A stretch of 64,000 nucleotides of DNA from Synchiropus splendidus (GCF_027744825.2 NC_071334.1:58223437-58287436), one strand, 5' to 3'. Positions 27,320 through 41,300 are shown, counted from the stretch's first letter. The notes: generated from the sequence alone by a model not told the origin. Numbers and translations are program-made.

Positions 27320-29399
27320 ACTTTTCGTTGTGAATTACAGCTCTCCACATTTCCTACTGGAATGTTTACTACTTAAATGACATTAAATTCCACCAGAGCT
27401 TGAGCCTGTGCGAGCCACATCAGCTGGTGTGCTCTTCGTGCTACTGGTGACATGGACGAGTCACTCCTCAACTCAGATATTCCCCCACTTGATACAGAGC
27501 CAAAGCTAGAAAGATGATGGACTGTCAAAACTATTGACCTTAGCAAAGGCCACTAGAGCAGTTTAAAAATAAACTTTGGGAATTAGAGTGCCCTTTACAT
27601 GGTTTACATGGATGGGAGGATGAATGCTACAGTAATTTTACAGGCATTATGTTTCCTCTGTAGCATTTGCTTTAAGTCAGTCACATACAGAGCCAAAAGG
27701 ATCAGTGTAGAATCAGTTCAACAGTTCAACGGCAAATGATGCCGAGGCTCTGCCATCCTACGGCCCCAAGATGGGTTAAAACGCTCTGGAATTCAACTCC
27801 TCAGTAAGGAAAGTCGCTGTGAGCGATCCTAGTAGTCGCCAGAAATCACTAAATGACATCATCACCTTATTTGCATAATGGCATCACGCATGTGCTACTC
27901 ATTTCCCGCCTGGAGGTGGAGTGGTACAAGCCGCTTTCTAGACAAATTGTTACCTCAAAATTCTTTTTCCTGCCGCTGCCTATTTGATGAATATGAAGTT
28001 TGTTGAGCCCTGACTTAGACTGAATTTCGGAGAGTCAAACTTAACCCCTGCTCTTGATATATGAGATCAATAATGTCATTATAGTGCATTGTGGGTTTTA
28101 TGAATAGAAACTATTGAGATCATATTTTAGCTATTAATCTCCTTGGGCAGGCGAGTTGAATGTATTCTTCCAGCTTTTGGTCTTTGCTTTAGGAAATAAT
28201 CCTATTGTTCCTATTGTACCTTCAAATTTCACCCCTGCCATCCTTCTGTTACCTTTTGCATACATTTTACCCCAATCCTCCTAAAATGTATCGAGTTTGT
28301 TACTGTTCTTTGCAAATCACAGCGGGAAGTGGCCCTAGATTCCTTCCCATCCTTTTGTCACCGCAGAGATTTTTCAGTATTTATGAGTGCATTTCGGCGT
28401 CATCTTTCAGATTGACTTTTTTTTTTTTTGGTGCCAAATGTGTAGCATATGCTGGATCATAGTCTGATTTGTTACTCTGTTGGCGTCCTGCTCCCAAGCT
28501 CTGAGATTACACTCTCCCAGACCCAAATGAAGTTTTCTTCATCTTTCCTGGAAAGGGTGAATTTCAAGTGCTTTCAATCGGTTTCTGTCAACTAAGAGAC
28601 CAGGCTTTACCTTTGACACATCAGTTGGTTGTATTGGAAAAAGAAAAGTGGCAGGAGGCTTTGAAGAAGTTCAGAATGTCAGAATTGATATTGAGTCAGT
28701 GAAGACCAGCAGACAGCATGACAATTGTTTATGTTAGAATTAATATTGAGTATAACATCGCAGAGAGCCTGAAGCCTACAGTGCGAGTTGGAAGTGGGAA
28801 GTCATATACCTTGCCACAGCTTCAACCTTGGCTAATTTATTTTGTAGCATAGTGATGGAGAAAGCAAGTACAGACTCATAAATGTTCATCAGGTAATGGA
28901 CCATGAAATGTCTTGTGTGTTTTGCAACACCAGCAGTGTTTCTTCAAGAGCATTTACTCTGGTTACCTCTCAGATATTATTTGATGAACATACAATCTAT
29001 ATCCAATTTCAAGCAACAACCAGGGTAGCAACGTTATCCACTCACAGGAATTTGCTGTGGTTCATCAAGCTCTAAACAACATCATTCACAGTCAATTACT
29101 CTGGAAAGTGAGTCCTTGTCACCTCCATGGAATATAACTCAGTAGGTCTTATCCAATTCATGAAATCTTTTTTGAGATGCGGCATGAACTGCTAAAAGTG
29201 TAGCAGACTCAATCTCCATCTTCTCATACTGAAGCAGTTTCTGAACTGCCTCATGCTCATGTTCATGTAACAGTTCCAGAAACTCCAGACTGAAACCAGA
29301 GCATTCTGAGAAGACTGTGAGGCACCGATACCAAGACCAATGAGGTGCGAGAGCAAGACCAAGAAAGAGGCCTAACTGAATTAAGAATGCAGAAAAATA
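27320..29399. other. no recognisable gene
   Basis: Nothing identifiable. A stretch around 27735-28050 containing ctaaatgacatcatcacct and atttgcataatg may be a further decayed dispersed repeat, but I cannot assign it. Confidence 0.45.
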
Positions 29400-30115
29400 A
29401 GGCTACATCTACACCAAGCAACACATTTTCCTAGTTTCCACGCCAGATTTTTAAAAAATGTGCTATACTGTGTAAAGAAGGAAGCAAAACGAAGCGAAAA
29501 CGTTTCTGACGTTTATACGGATTCAGAGGAAATCTTTCGAAACAACGTAGTACATATGACGGAATTAATTATTAGTACTGGAGCATAACAAATTGATCAA
29601 CAAGATACGTTGGAATTTACAGATGATGCAGTTGAGCTTTGAATTGAGTCATCACTGAACTACAAGTCGTCACAACTCTCTGGTCTCCTGCTTTGTGCTT
29701 CATCGACACCACAGGGAATAATCAGCTTGAATTTCAGTTCCATAAATTCTTGTTTAGCTATTGTGTTTGTGACTGGCTTCTCTGTTGAGTATGTGCTACT
29801 CACATGTCTCTGCCACGTCTGTATCACAATGATCATCTGCTGCTCACTACAATGACACAGAAGATTCCGTGTTAATATTAACAATAACCTGAACAGTTGA
29901 TCCCGAGTGTTCTCTTTTGTTCGCCGGAATCATTGCGAGGTGGCGACTTTCAGGCAGACTGGGACGTGCTGTCATCATTCTCAAAAACGTCAGGATCCGC
30001 TGTCCACACGGAGACATGGAGCTGGCGTTTCTTGGACCCAATTTCATAAAGTGTTGGATACGGTGACAAAAAAAAACTGGTTCTGTGTGGACGAAAGACC
30101 TATTCAAGACAGGAC
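29400..30115. mobile_element. non-autonomous DNA element, probably hAT-like
   Basis: The left side starts aggctacatctacaccaag. The right part contains cgctgtccacacggagac and ends near tctgtgtggacgaaagacct. Paired ctacatctacac and gtgtggacg ends, together with a tccacacggagac block, occur in a fish non-autonomous family I recall. The arms match only loosely here. No transposase is encoded. Superfamily and exact ends are uncertain. Confidence 0.4.
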
Positions 30116-30819
30116 TTGTGCCGGTGCCACTGACTTAGCCATATAGACATACACATTTACACAGTTTCTTAGTTACAAAAAAAATTCATTTGTCATTTGT
30201 TTTTCTTCATAAATCAAGAATTGAACATGCTTGCCTGACATTTCAGCACTACTACTACCCCTGCATACCAAAGTGTACACTTAAACTGCGACTACAACTA
30301 GCTTTGTACTTGCATAAAATTTTCTGCTGTGAATCAGCTTGAAACAAAAAAATGTCTTTATTTCCCCCTACACATAAAATTCAATGTAGGGCAAGCGCTA
30401 TGGTTTTCCATGTGTTAGTAAATAGGGCTTATTGACACAGCAAAGTAGCTACACATGGCATCACATAAACATTAAGACACTGAAAGTGGTGTTTCTTCCA
30501 ACAAAGTCAATCGCAGTGATCTCTTTGCAGAATGTCAACACACCACAGCGGCTGTTCAGTATTCTGTCAGACAACACAGTCAATACTTGCTTTACTAAGT
30601 AGTGTTGTTTCACCTTTTCCTTAATTGTGCCGAACTGAGGCTTAACACAGGGTTTCACTTCTGTGAGTCAGCATTATTAGGAGTCTTTTCACTCAACACA
30701 TGCTTAACAATATGTAGTCAGTCAAATGTTTGAGTCCAAGGTTTTACAGAGATATGTCGCATTTATGGGTGACTACCTGGCAGGAGTCATTCCCAACCAT
30801 TTTAACAACACACTGTCCC

Positions 30820-31535
30820 GCTTCCAGCATCTTCATCACATTGGGACTCCTCAATACTCGTTCAGTAAACAACAATTCCTTCTTGTATCATAATTTCATA
30901 ACTGTAAACAAGTTAGACTTCCTTATTATCACTGGAACTCGGCCTAGTCAAGATGCTTGCTCATCACCTACGGCATGGACACGGCCTGACTCACCCACAT
31001 TCACAGACCCAAGTTATTGCATAGGGGAAGAGGTTGGACAAACCAAAGGTCCACCTCCAAATATCAATATATTACGGCATGGAAGTGAGAATGGGAATGC
31101 AGCAGTAAGGCTTCTAACTAGCTCTAACAAATGGCAGCACATCACTCCTGTGTTCGCTTCTCTATACTGGTTACTTTAGAATCAACTTTAAGATTTTATT
31201 AATTACATTTTTACAAGCCAACTCGGACCCTCAGGTGGGTCGCTGCTAGTTGTCCCTCCATCTAGATTGAAATCTAGATGTCATGCAGCCTTTTCTGTAA
31301 GGGCTACTCAACTCTGGAGCAGTCTGCTAGAGGAGATCCAAAACAATGTGGACTGCCATCTTTAAATCTCTGCTAAAAAGCCATTTTTATAGGCTGGTAT
31401 CTTCCAAACATTTTCTTAGTTCTACTTCAATGTGAGTGTGTTGCACTGCCTGTACAGCACTATGTGAAAAGCATTGCTAACAATACAGTAGTTTTATTAT
31501 TAATATTGTTATTGTTGTTGTTGGTGATAAGTCCA
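30820..31535 (+). pseudogene. L2/Rex1-like LINE, internally deleted, 5' endonuclease and 3' end joined
   Basis: The frame first encodes LGLLNTRSVNNNSFLYHNF and TVNKLDFLIITGTRPSQD, which match the start of the apurinic endonuclease domain of L2/Rex1-type LINEs. About 60 residues later it jumps to RLLTSSNKWQHITPVFASLY, which belongs near the C-terminus of the same kind of polyprotein. Downstream, broken frames contain the ATQLWSSLLEEI motif and LLKSHFY. The reverse transcriptase core is missing. The copy ends in a (TTA/TTG)n tract at about 31490-31530, as expected of the LINE 3' end. Confidence 0.7.
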
Positions 31536-34500
31536 TTCTGTGCATTCTGCCTCAAAGGAAAGAAAATTGGCAGTTCCAGATAATTCCGATAGCAGTATCA
31601 CTTCCAAAAAGATGACTGAAAGAAATATATTTTCGCTTGTTTCAATCACTTGAAGAGTGAGCAATGAGTGTAAAGATGGGTTTTTTTTCTTTTTTCATTT
31701 ATTTATTTACTAATTTATTTATTAGAAAATACAAATCATCAAAATGATCAACAGCGTAAGCAAAGGACATCACTTAACCAGGTTTAGTGCGCTATGTTTT
31801 TGTTGTTTTTTTTTGTGCAGTGTTTCCCACATATGCTACAATTGAAAATCTATTGCATCAACATGCAACATTTAAGGCTGCCTAAATTTTTCCAACGTCA
31901 CCATGTTACACCATGGGAGTGAAGATGTGTTGCGACCAAACAGGAGTTGAAAGTTCTCTTTAACCGATCTGTTCATGATTTACTTGGCACAGCACTGTTG
32001 TAGGTGGCCACAGTCCAACTGACCATTCAGAGCTGTATAAATAGTAGTGGTATTTACTGTAAAGACGGCGTAAGGACTGTAATAATGCACAAGCCCAACT
32101 GGATCAAACAGTACCATTTTGGAGGAAGGACAAACTTGAAATGCATATAAGCGTCACCAGCATAACCAGAAAGATGAAAGACTGTTTTCATTCTGTTTAT
32201 ATAAAAAATGCGAGGCAGAGGAAGCCATGAGCAATATCAGCGAAGATTGGAACAATTTATCCACGTTTTTTGAGGTTTTCAGCGGATGGAGGGTCTGACA
32301 CTGCGGATCTAGATTTGAACATTGACCATCTCCATAAGAGTGAGTGGTCAAATGATAATGAACAAAAATGAACTGGGTATTTTACTCTTTTAAGAAGGGT
32401 CAATGCTTACAGAGCTGGTACTTCTGGATGATATGTCTCTGTTTGTCTACGTTGGAAAATCATGGGAATTGCAGTTGGTTTCAGAACCTGTTTAAGTTAA
32501 ACTCAAGGTTCCTGAACAGCAGCAAAGTGATCACTGAAGACTGCCAATGGTTGCCTCTAGTCCTTCTTTCTCTTACGACACTCCACCAATTCTTGTGACA
32601 CACATGTTTTGGGGAGGAGAACAAGCTTGCATGCTCCCTGGCACAATTAGAACAGGTTTGGTATCTCTGACACTGAAGCACAAGAGCTTATTCACCTGCA
32701 CTTAATGGATGCATCAATTCAGTTTTATTACTTGGCTTTCCAATTAAATAGAACAAACTTTATACACGATATATGTGCTTCATATATATACATTTATCCT
32801 GTAGTTCCGCAGCCTTGTCTGTGACTCTAAAATGGTAAAGAAATAAAAGTCAGAGTTGTATTCTTAAAGTTGAAGCAAACACAGTTTGTGCGGTACGATC
32901 CTCTATAAAAGTGATGGATCTGGTTACCAAGAATCAGGAGCAAAGGAGCTCAGTTTCAAAGGTCAGGTGAGAGGGGAGGGGGGCTCAGTGGAAAGCATGA
33001 AAATCAGGGAGGGGTGGGGCCTGGATGAGACATCAGGAATACGGCGATGCCGCTGGACTGTTTGATCATCAAAGCCGTTAAGGAGGTGATCGATTCGGAG
33101 GCCAGAGCCTCATTACCTCGTCCACTCAATACAGCAACGGGCTCTGACATTTACTGTATGGATGCTGCAGAAAATTACCTGCATGGCCTTTAATCAGACG
33201 GAGCCAAACACCCGATTTCTGCTCAGAAATAGGTGCAACACATGGATTTGGTGTTGAGGCCGTCACAGGTGAGCTCACTGTATGACTCTTGAGAAACTAA
33301 AATCTTATCATTCAAAAGAATTTCCTGAGCCAATAAGTTGTAGGTATGTTCAGTGTGTGAACTGGAGTGGGCACCCTGCACTGTTAGTCATGCTAGTATC
33401 CTTGCTGACTTCCTTCTCGACAAGCAATGCACAGCACAAACGCAGTCTCTGCAACAATACAATTCAGCACAAACAGAAAGCTGCAATTCACTGAAGGAAT
33501 CAGTCTGAACCAGCGGGTAGAGCTTTGTACACTTGGGAAACCTCTGAGGGACGTTGTAGAATTTTGAAAATGGTCGGGTTGCACTAAGGCTGGTTGACAC
33601 AAGGTTAGTTGAAAGTATTTAAAAAAAATATTGAGGATTAAGCCAGCTCTGCTCCTGCCCCCAACATGTGCGGGTTAATATTTGTCACAGAGACGAATAG
33701 TAAACATGAAATACATGTTTGTGCCATCGACACCAACCCGACATCTTACGAAATGTCAACCGTGACCTTGCGGTTAACATCGGTGACATATGGATTCACA
33801 ATAAATAAAGGAATATTGATGCTCGTACATGAGCAACAGCAGCGTTACTGAGGCATTGGTGTTTGTGATGCTGTCCATGCTTTGTTGTAAACTAGCTTTA
33901 GGCCACTGTAATGTTTGATTGGAACCGTCGACCACTGCTCTCACCTCACCTCTTTGCCACAAGGCTATGTATCGATCTGCCTGAGCTGATGTGTCCAAAC
34001 TTAGTCATATGCTATTGTGAATTGACATTATATAGTCAATAAAGGCCTCCACACATTGAATTAATTATTAAATAGCTCATTTGACTGACTTTGCCTGAAT
34101 ATTTTGTAATGAATGAATGTAGTCTGTGTAATTTATTCATGTCTTGGGATTGTTGTTAATTTCCTTTGACTTTTACTTCAGTGTTACTTTCAAATGTTCA
34201 CCAGCTTATAGTTCAGCAGTTAAAGCAATTGAGAAAATAGCACTTACAATTTCAAGTCAGTCGACTCGACTCCACAACTTCATGGCATCGATTCGCTAAC
34301 TTAGCATTTGAGTTTGTCATTTAACAAATGGCAGTTGAGTTTACAGAAATTCTATATCCAACCATTCCATCATTTTATACAGGTATTTAAAAGGATTTTA
34401 CAATATTGTTACGCAGGTGACAGTTATATTGTTGATATACAGTAATTTATTGCAATAGAGGAGTGACGGGAATTTTAAGCAATATGGTTAGAAAAAAATA

Positions 34501-34637
34501 ATCAAGCCTTAAATGCATCTTTCAGTCAAGTGGCTTCAGCCACTTCTCAACAATTTGCTTTAATGGTGACATTACTGACCCAATCTCTGAAGCAACAACC
34601 GTCTGAAACTGGGTCCTGGAGAGAATTGATTTGAAAA
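31536..34637. other. no recognisable gene
   Basis: No identifiable gene or element. It starts with a (ttta)n-type stretch at 31690-31730. The 33.02-33.23 kb part has more balanced composition and is noted as a possible conserved non-coding element. Confidence 0.5.
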
Positions 34638-35353
34638 TACAGTGGTACCTCGGTTCTCGACCACAATCCGTTCCAGACGGCCGTTTGAGAAGCGAATTGT
34701 TCGAAATCTGAATCGATTTTTCCCATTACAATTAATGCGTTCCAAGCCTTAAAATAGGCTTTTGTAGGAGTGAATGTAGAGTGTCTGCTGCAGGTGCGCT
34801 GTTCCTCTATGTGTGTGGCCGCTGCATGTGGGAGGGGTTGCCGAGTGAGTGACGTCTCTCCAGAAGTGAAGAGGTGCCCGGTGCGTGTCCAGCTCTGAAT
34901 GTGCGCTTCTGTGCAGTTTGGCTGTGACAAAGTCATAAACCAAGTCACGCTCTGTCCCAGACTCGCCTCATCCCTGTCCCAGCTCCAGCCCACAACAGGA
35001 CATCAAACCCTGGAGTGAGCGCTCCGGCCTCGGAGGTGTGGAGAGCGAGCACCTCCCCTGTGACACTCTACCACGGACCAGTGAGGAGACAGGAAAGGTT
35101 TTACACCTCAATATGAAGAAAAAACAGTCAGTAAATGTAGCTAACGGGACACGTCTGCATACAGAGGCTGCGTTATACACAATAACAAAGCGCGTCGTGG
35201 GTCAGCTGATCGGTCCGCGCACGTTATGTTTTTTCCAGCTTATTTCAGTTCTGAATTTTCGTTTGAAATCCGAAGCAAAAAAATCGAGAAAATTTTGTTC
35301 GAATTCCATTTTGGTCGAATTCTGAGACTTTTGAAAACCGAGGTACCACTGTA
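34638..35353. mobile_element. TA-flanked mariner-like MITE, 712 bp
   Basis: Begins with ta then cagtggtacctcggttctcg. Ends with aaaaccgaggtaccactg then ta. The ends are inverted copies for about 17 bases, and looser inverted similarity (gttcgaa motifs) continues inward. A TA duplication at both ends (34638-34639 and 35352-35353) indicates mobilisation by a Tc1/mariner-superfamily transposase. The interior holds no transposase; the minus frames of 148, 70 and 64 residues inside are incidental. It contains a GC-richer core unlike its surroundings. Confidence 0.8.
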
Positions 35354-37009
35354 TCGGCTATTCAGTGTCTATTCTCGTATGCACTTTTTTTTAATGACAG
35401 GGAAAGAAATGTTTTCATGTGCGCACTATGAGAAGACTAATCAGGGATGAGATATTGAATAAATACTTGACTGAAGAACTTGAATAGTAAATCCAGTAGC
35501 TGTATCTCCTGGAATTCTTCATCATGTTGTACATTCTTCAGCACTATGACATAGGATGCATTCAGAAAAATAAAAAAAAATAAAAACATCAGTCAGTAGC
35601 TGATGTCCTACAATGAGGCTTTTGAGATGGAAAAATACAGAGGTGAACCCAGATTGACTGAGATCCTTCTGGACTCTCCTCCCTGTTGCATATTCCCAAA
35701 ATACCTTACAGGAGAGGCACCAAGGAGTTATCATAGCATCATGCCGCACTTACCTCAAATGGCTCGCTTCAATGCAGAGTTGTTCTAGTCAAAATCCGTA
35801 ACCAAGCTTCTCAACCGATCCCTAAGTTAAGAGAGCCAACACGCCCTGTGGTCCAAATGCATTTCAACCTCTCGTATTGCCTGAATCAATTGCTTGGCCC
35901 AAAACTGCAAAAGACACTTGAATGGCTTTTTTCTAGTATGTCACCAAAACAAAAAAGGCATTATATTTTTCATTACTGCTTTGGTTTATGGTTTTTCAGT
36001 GGCATAAAATAAAGTTAAATATCTTTTGAGTCCTGCACTTCGGCCCAATAGAACAGTCAGAGTCAATGATGTGGCCCCATATTGCAAATTGTAATATGCC
36101 AACGTGTCAGATAAATATCAACATATTTCCAGAGTCAATTTGAAGTATGATCATGCCATGGTTATCAAATGAACATCCGTGTGCAACTTCAAACGCATAT
36201 TAAAGAGAACTACTCAGACGATTGGCCGTTATTCTTTTGATTCCACATACAACCTTCATAAAATCTGTATTATCAAAATGACAGTCTTGCCAATTGACGC
36301 AGATATTATATTTTTTCATCCTGTGTAAACTTTGAAATGCAATCTCAAGATTGAAGCATTTTGCTGCCAGAACCTCAAAACAACTAAATGTAATGCTAAT
36401 GGTCAAGCACACTTTATGGCTGATCAACCAATGCATTTTTACTTCAAATACAGTTACACGACGTATTTAACAGATTTGGAAAATAGCCTTTATACAGTTG
36501 GATAACCTCAAACCCATGAGCAAAAAAAAAGGAAAAAAAACCTGACACATGTTGTTAGTGAGAGCGATGGATCCCTTGTCTCACATGTATGGTGTTTGCC
36601 TTCCAAATCAAACAAGACCTCCTGGTTCACAGCTGAGTGACCAACTCTGATCACGGTTCAGCTGACATGGCACTTGCTAATGATGGTTGCCATGGTGCAA
36701 CAGCTCAGAAGGTCTTATTGGGCTTCAGAAGCAGAGGGGGGTGCAAAACGTGTGCTTGATCAGCATCCGTCAAATCAGATGCTCATGAAATATTGAATAG
36801 ACAGAAAGATATGTGCGGTATTGACTTTGTGTGACTTGGACAGGTGACATTGCGGGTGGTTGGGGACGAGGAAGATGGAAGATAAATTATTGCATAAGTC
36901 AAACTAGAAGCCTACAAATACCCAGTATATCTCAAGCATTAGCTTGCGTCACAAAGGTGCATGCTTCCTGCATGTTTTCGTGTTGCTTTGCTCATTTTGG
37001 GAATGTAGT
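35354..37009. other. no recognisable gene
   Basis: Frames of at most 119 codons, without family signatures. Short A runs near 35574 and 36523. Confidence 0.5.
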
Positions 37010-37211
37010 TATTACACTCTTTTACTGCTGCTATTACGCTCTTTTACTGCTGCTACTTGTGTATATATTATTTATTAGTTCCTATTTGTTGTTTTCTGCA
37101 TGCATGATTGTTTTGATATATTCTTTTTTACATTGTTTGCACCAAGAGAGTAGCGCTCAAATCTCGTTGTACACTATACATGGACAATAAAGGCTATTCT
37201 ATTCTATTCTA
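37010..37211 (+). repeat. retroposon 3' tail ending in (attct)n
   Basis: Ends with tctcgttgtacactatacat, then ggacaataaaggctattct and attct repeats. This closing formula (ctcgttgta, gacaataaa, short pentamer repeat) is the usual 3' end of a fish non-LTR retroposon. The upstream part contains a twice-repeated tacgctcttttactgctgct-like unit (37014-37050). No coding frame remains. Confidence 0.5.
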
Positions 37212-38135
37212 GTTCAGAAATCCAAGGACAGGCAGAATTCCTTGCCTCTCCGCCTCTTGATCGGAGCGCTTGGCAATCCATTCTGTCCGATAATGGTTCC
37301 GGACATGGCAATGACATTATTTCCGTAATCTTTAGGCTGACATTTTTAAGTAATTGGTGGCATTCAACCTCACACCTAAAGTGAGAGACACTTGTTGTTG
37401 GGAGAGGTTGTGATCAGAGTTGACATTTTTACTGATGGTGGAAGCCCTTCTTCTCTGAGCATTTCGCCATTGTAATCTTGTTGATGATGATGATGACGAT
37501 GGTGGTGGTACCCGTGCTGATGACCCACAATCTGTCTCTGCAAATGAGTTTCTATTGGCGCTGTGCTGGTGCTGTTTGGAAGATGAAGAGTTTATTTCCA
37601 CTAGCTGCTGTCAGAGTGAACGAGACCCAGAGGAGCTCTATCAATTAACAGCCGGATTCAGCACTCCAGAAATCCTGCGATGACACAAGTGATCGATCAG
37701 CGCTGCAGACGCACACAGCCACGGACACACACTGGGTAATCACCATCAGCAAGCCGTGGAGGCAACAGAGGCCGTCTGCAGTCAGTAACCAAGGGATGGT
37801 TCGCTCTAACAAAAACATGAATTATACAGCCCGTGTTAATGCTCGGGGCCTGGATTGTTAGCCAGCGGTCCCATCATCTCCAGCCCACGCTGAACACCCG
37901 CCAAAACACAAACCAGACACTCACATTTGGTGTTCAGATGCTGCATTAGTTTGGCTTATCGATCAAGTGTCGCATCAACATTGGAGGACACCCAAAGGAC
38001 AGTGGTCGTTCCTGCCAGAATCCTCAGCTTCCATGCCTGGAGGTGGGAAGGACCTGCTATTGACGCATTAAGCAGTACTGAACAGTTAGTTATCATTATG
38101 CATAATATCATATAACATAATTATGATATACAGAT

Positions 38136-38180
38136 AACATAATTTCCCTTGGGATTAGTAAAGTTTTCTGATTCTGACTG
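38136..38180 (+). repeat. LINE/SINE 3' tail (ttcccttgggatta... attctgattctg)
   Basis: aatttcccttgggattagta followed by aagttttctgattctg is the common teleost retroposon ending that closes in a gattct repeat. Only the tail is here. Confidence 0.55.
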
Positions 38181-38199
38181 GTTTCGTCGTGGCTTCCAG

Positions 38200-38340
38200 C
38201 CTCTAAAAAGGCATCCAGGAGTCACCCTTGCGAGATGCCCAAGCCACCTAAAAAATGGCCGTTTCTACTCCAAGCCTTTCCTGGATGACTCTTCCCTGTA
38301 TCTCTGTATCTCTATGGGAGTGTCACCCAGTCCTATTCTT
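38200..38340 (+). repeat. short remnant of a dispersed fish repeat, probably LINE-derived
   Basis: Contains aaggcatccaggagtcaccc, gagatgcccaagccacct, tctactccaagcctttcc and tggatgactcttccctgta. Their order matches a dispersed teleost repeat I recall from fish genomes. Strongly decayed, with no frame. Confidence 0.4.
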
Positions 38341-41300
38341 TAAAGGTGAGAGTCAGAACTATGACCAGTAGTAGATCAAGAGCTTTGCTACTTCACAGTT
38401 CAGTTCTTTCTCCACCACGACGGAACAGTGAAGATTTCTCATGACAGAAGATGCCGTGTTGATCCTCAGGAGGCTGAAAGACACAATGGAGAAATCGTTT
38501 TTATTAAAAATTGTTGACATTAATTAAAACCTAAATTTGTCATAGTTTATTTATTCATTGAGGAAGTAGCACTGAGAGCTAATTTGTGTCACAAACTTGA
38601 TGTTTTGTTTTCCATATTCCAAGAGATTCCTTTTCTACTCTAACTTCCTGTTGTTAAACTCTTCCAGCACTCTTTAAATGAGCTGCAGAAAAAGAGGCCA
38701 ATAAGGAAGAGTGAGGACCCAAGAGCAGGAGAAAAAAGAGCGGCAAATTGATCAAAAATACACTTTCTTTGTAATGAAGCAAAAAGAGGACAAATAGAAT
38801 GCAGCCCGGGAAACAAATCAACTTAGTGTTTAGAGTCCAACATTCACAGTAAAAGTGACCTGCGTCAGTGAAAAAACAGAATGTTCTCACTTTATAAAAT
38901 GTACCAAGATTGCTGCCTGCTGATGGTGTCTGCTTGAGAATTCTGACTTCTCCACTATTCATGTTTTATCCCTATTTTTCATCATGCATGGAACTGTAAA
39001 AAGACAATCTCCAGTCTCTGACTTCAACTGCAGGAGGACAGTGACCTGATAGGTGATCAATACTTCTCATGGCAAAAACTTTGTGACTTTGTTGACTTTG
39101 TAAAAGACATTTATGGACAGAAATTTATTTTCTTGGAAAAAATAAAATAAATAAAAAAATAAAAAGTAAATAAACAGAAGAAGTCAACACCACATTTCCA
39201 TGGCAAGGTGGGGATGGTGACGTAAAAATCTCCAATAGACCAATTGTTTCTGAATACGCTTCTCCACAGGTCCGTCTATTGAAATAAATCCCGAACAATC
39301 TACAGAATTATACATTGCACAGAAATCTCATCACCTCCTTCATCGTTTTTAATCACATTCAGTGCAGTAGTGGATAAAGCCTCCATCTCTCCACGTCTGT
39401 TTATTTTCTCTTAATAATCCTCTTAAAGGCACACAATGCTTCAAGGGTGCTGATGAAAGATGCGATACATAACCACTTGTACTGTGCTTACTGAACAGTG
39501 AGAGCGTAATACTCCCGTCGGACGATGGCGGCAGGTGTAATGAATATCCTGCTCACCGAAATACCAAGCATTTATCGTGGTCTGTTTTGTCTTTTCAAAG
39601 TGTAACTAAAGATGAAGTGAAAATGAACGAACAAACACACATGGCGCTCTCCAGCACAATCTCTTCTCCACCAGTAATTTGTTTTCAAATAGAAGGTGAG
39701 CCGATGAAGTTTTGAGGTCTCGGGGAGAAATGGTCATGCTTAGCTAGTGATGAGATAAATCAGATGTGATGTGGGCTGTGTTGAGTAAACAGCAGACACC
39801 TCCTGTTGAATATTGATGACAATGGTGAGAGAGAGAGAGAGAGCCGTGGATGCATGGGGAGACGTCACTATTGATCCCTGTTAGTTCCTGATTATCCCTG
39901 ATTTAAAATGTGTGGTCTGGAACTAACCTCTTCACAGGATTATTTCTACCTGAATGTGTGCGTTGCACCGCAACACTCTAAACAGTGAGGCCGCTGTTGA
40001 AAAGCCATTGGAAATAACCCTGTTAAAAATACGTTTTAAAATCATAAATTCAAGGGCATTCCTCCAGAAATACTGCTGGAAACTAAGTTTGCGGTTAAGT
40101 CTAATGATCTACTCTTAATCCCAAAAGTACTTTTATGGAAGATATGAAATATTGATCCGGATCATGGTGCCAGATTTAATAACCGATAGAGCTAAGGAAA
40201 ATGTCCCATATAAACAAGATGGTCATCGATCTAATGATTCACTTTTTTAAAAATCATAATAATAATAACTTGATTTAGACCTTTTGTTTCAGTACAGTGC
40301 ATGGCAAACTTGATGATCCATATCTTGGAGTTTCCTCTCACTGGAGGCCTTCTGAAAAACCAAACATGCTGATATTCTGTTCTCATTTTTCACTACACGT
40401 CAATAATCTCTGGTGCGTCTTCAGGCTATTTGTGATGTGGGCGACATATTTAGTGGCAGACCACAGCGGGGGTGAATTAATAGTCTTGTAACCTGTAAAC
40501 TAAATTGTAAACTACACTTAAACTGTCCGTTCCAAATTAAAAAAAAATATTTGTTGAGCTCTGTTGTCAGAACAGAGTGGAATATCTGTCTGTCTTTGAA
40601 CTATTGGAGGCTAACCTCTGCACCTCTGTGGAGATCTAGACTGTCCTCTCTCATGACTGACCCATAAGAGACTCATTCAACTTGGCTCTGCTCCACCTGC
40701 TTTGGGTTTATGACGTGCCCACTCATCTTATTTTCCATTTATACAATCATCATCCACTGGACCAGTGGAACACTGCGGTGTGTCACTGGTGTGAACATCC
40801 AGTTTTCACATCCACGCCTGTCGGCGGACTTTGAAAGTCCTTATAGATAATAATGAGGTGCTTATTTCCATTTTAGCGCTAAATGATGGGGGATTTGAGG
40901 ACAGGGAGGGAACGGCTGAGTGGAGAAAGATAATGGAAGGTGGGTAAGGGGGAAGACAAAGAAGACAGATGAAGTGAGGAGACAAAAAAGATGTGAAGCG
41001 AAGCAAGTGCAGATTACATAAAATAGACCGGACCGTAATTAACGTCATCATTGTAGGCATTGATTCTCCTTTGCTCCTGGAGGAACCTGGATCTAAAAGT
41101 CAATAACATTTGAGGTTAATTTCATTTTAATAAACAAATAGCGGTTGTAATAACTTCATGCTACTTTATGTGCATAATTTACCATCAGCCTGTTCAAGAG
41201 TGCTGGATGTTGGAATCAGACAGACGAATCAGAAGGTGCAGTGTTTGGTGATTTTAATATTGAGTTACTGCTTTTTGCTTATGAGTTACTTCACATATTT

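Noticed and set aside
34547..34993. 148-codon minus-strand open frame
   Set aside because: Largely inside the TA-flanked MITE, with no transposase or other signature.
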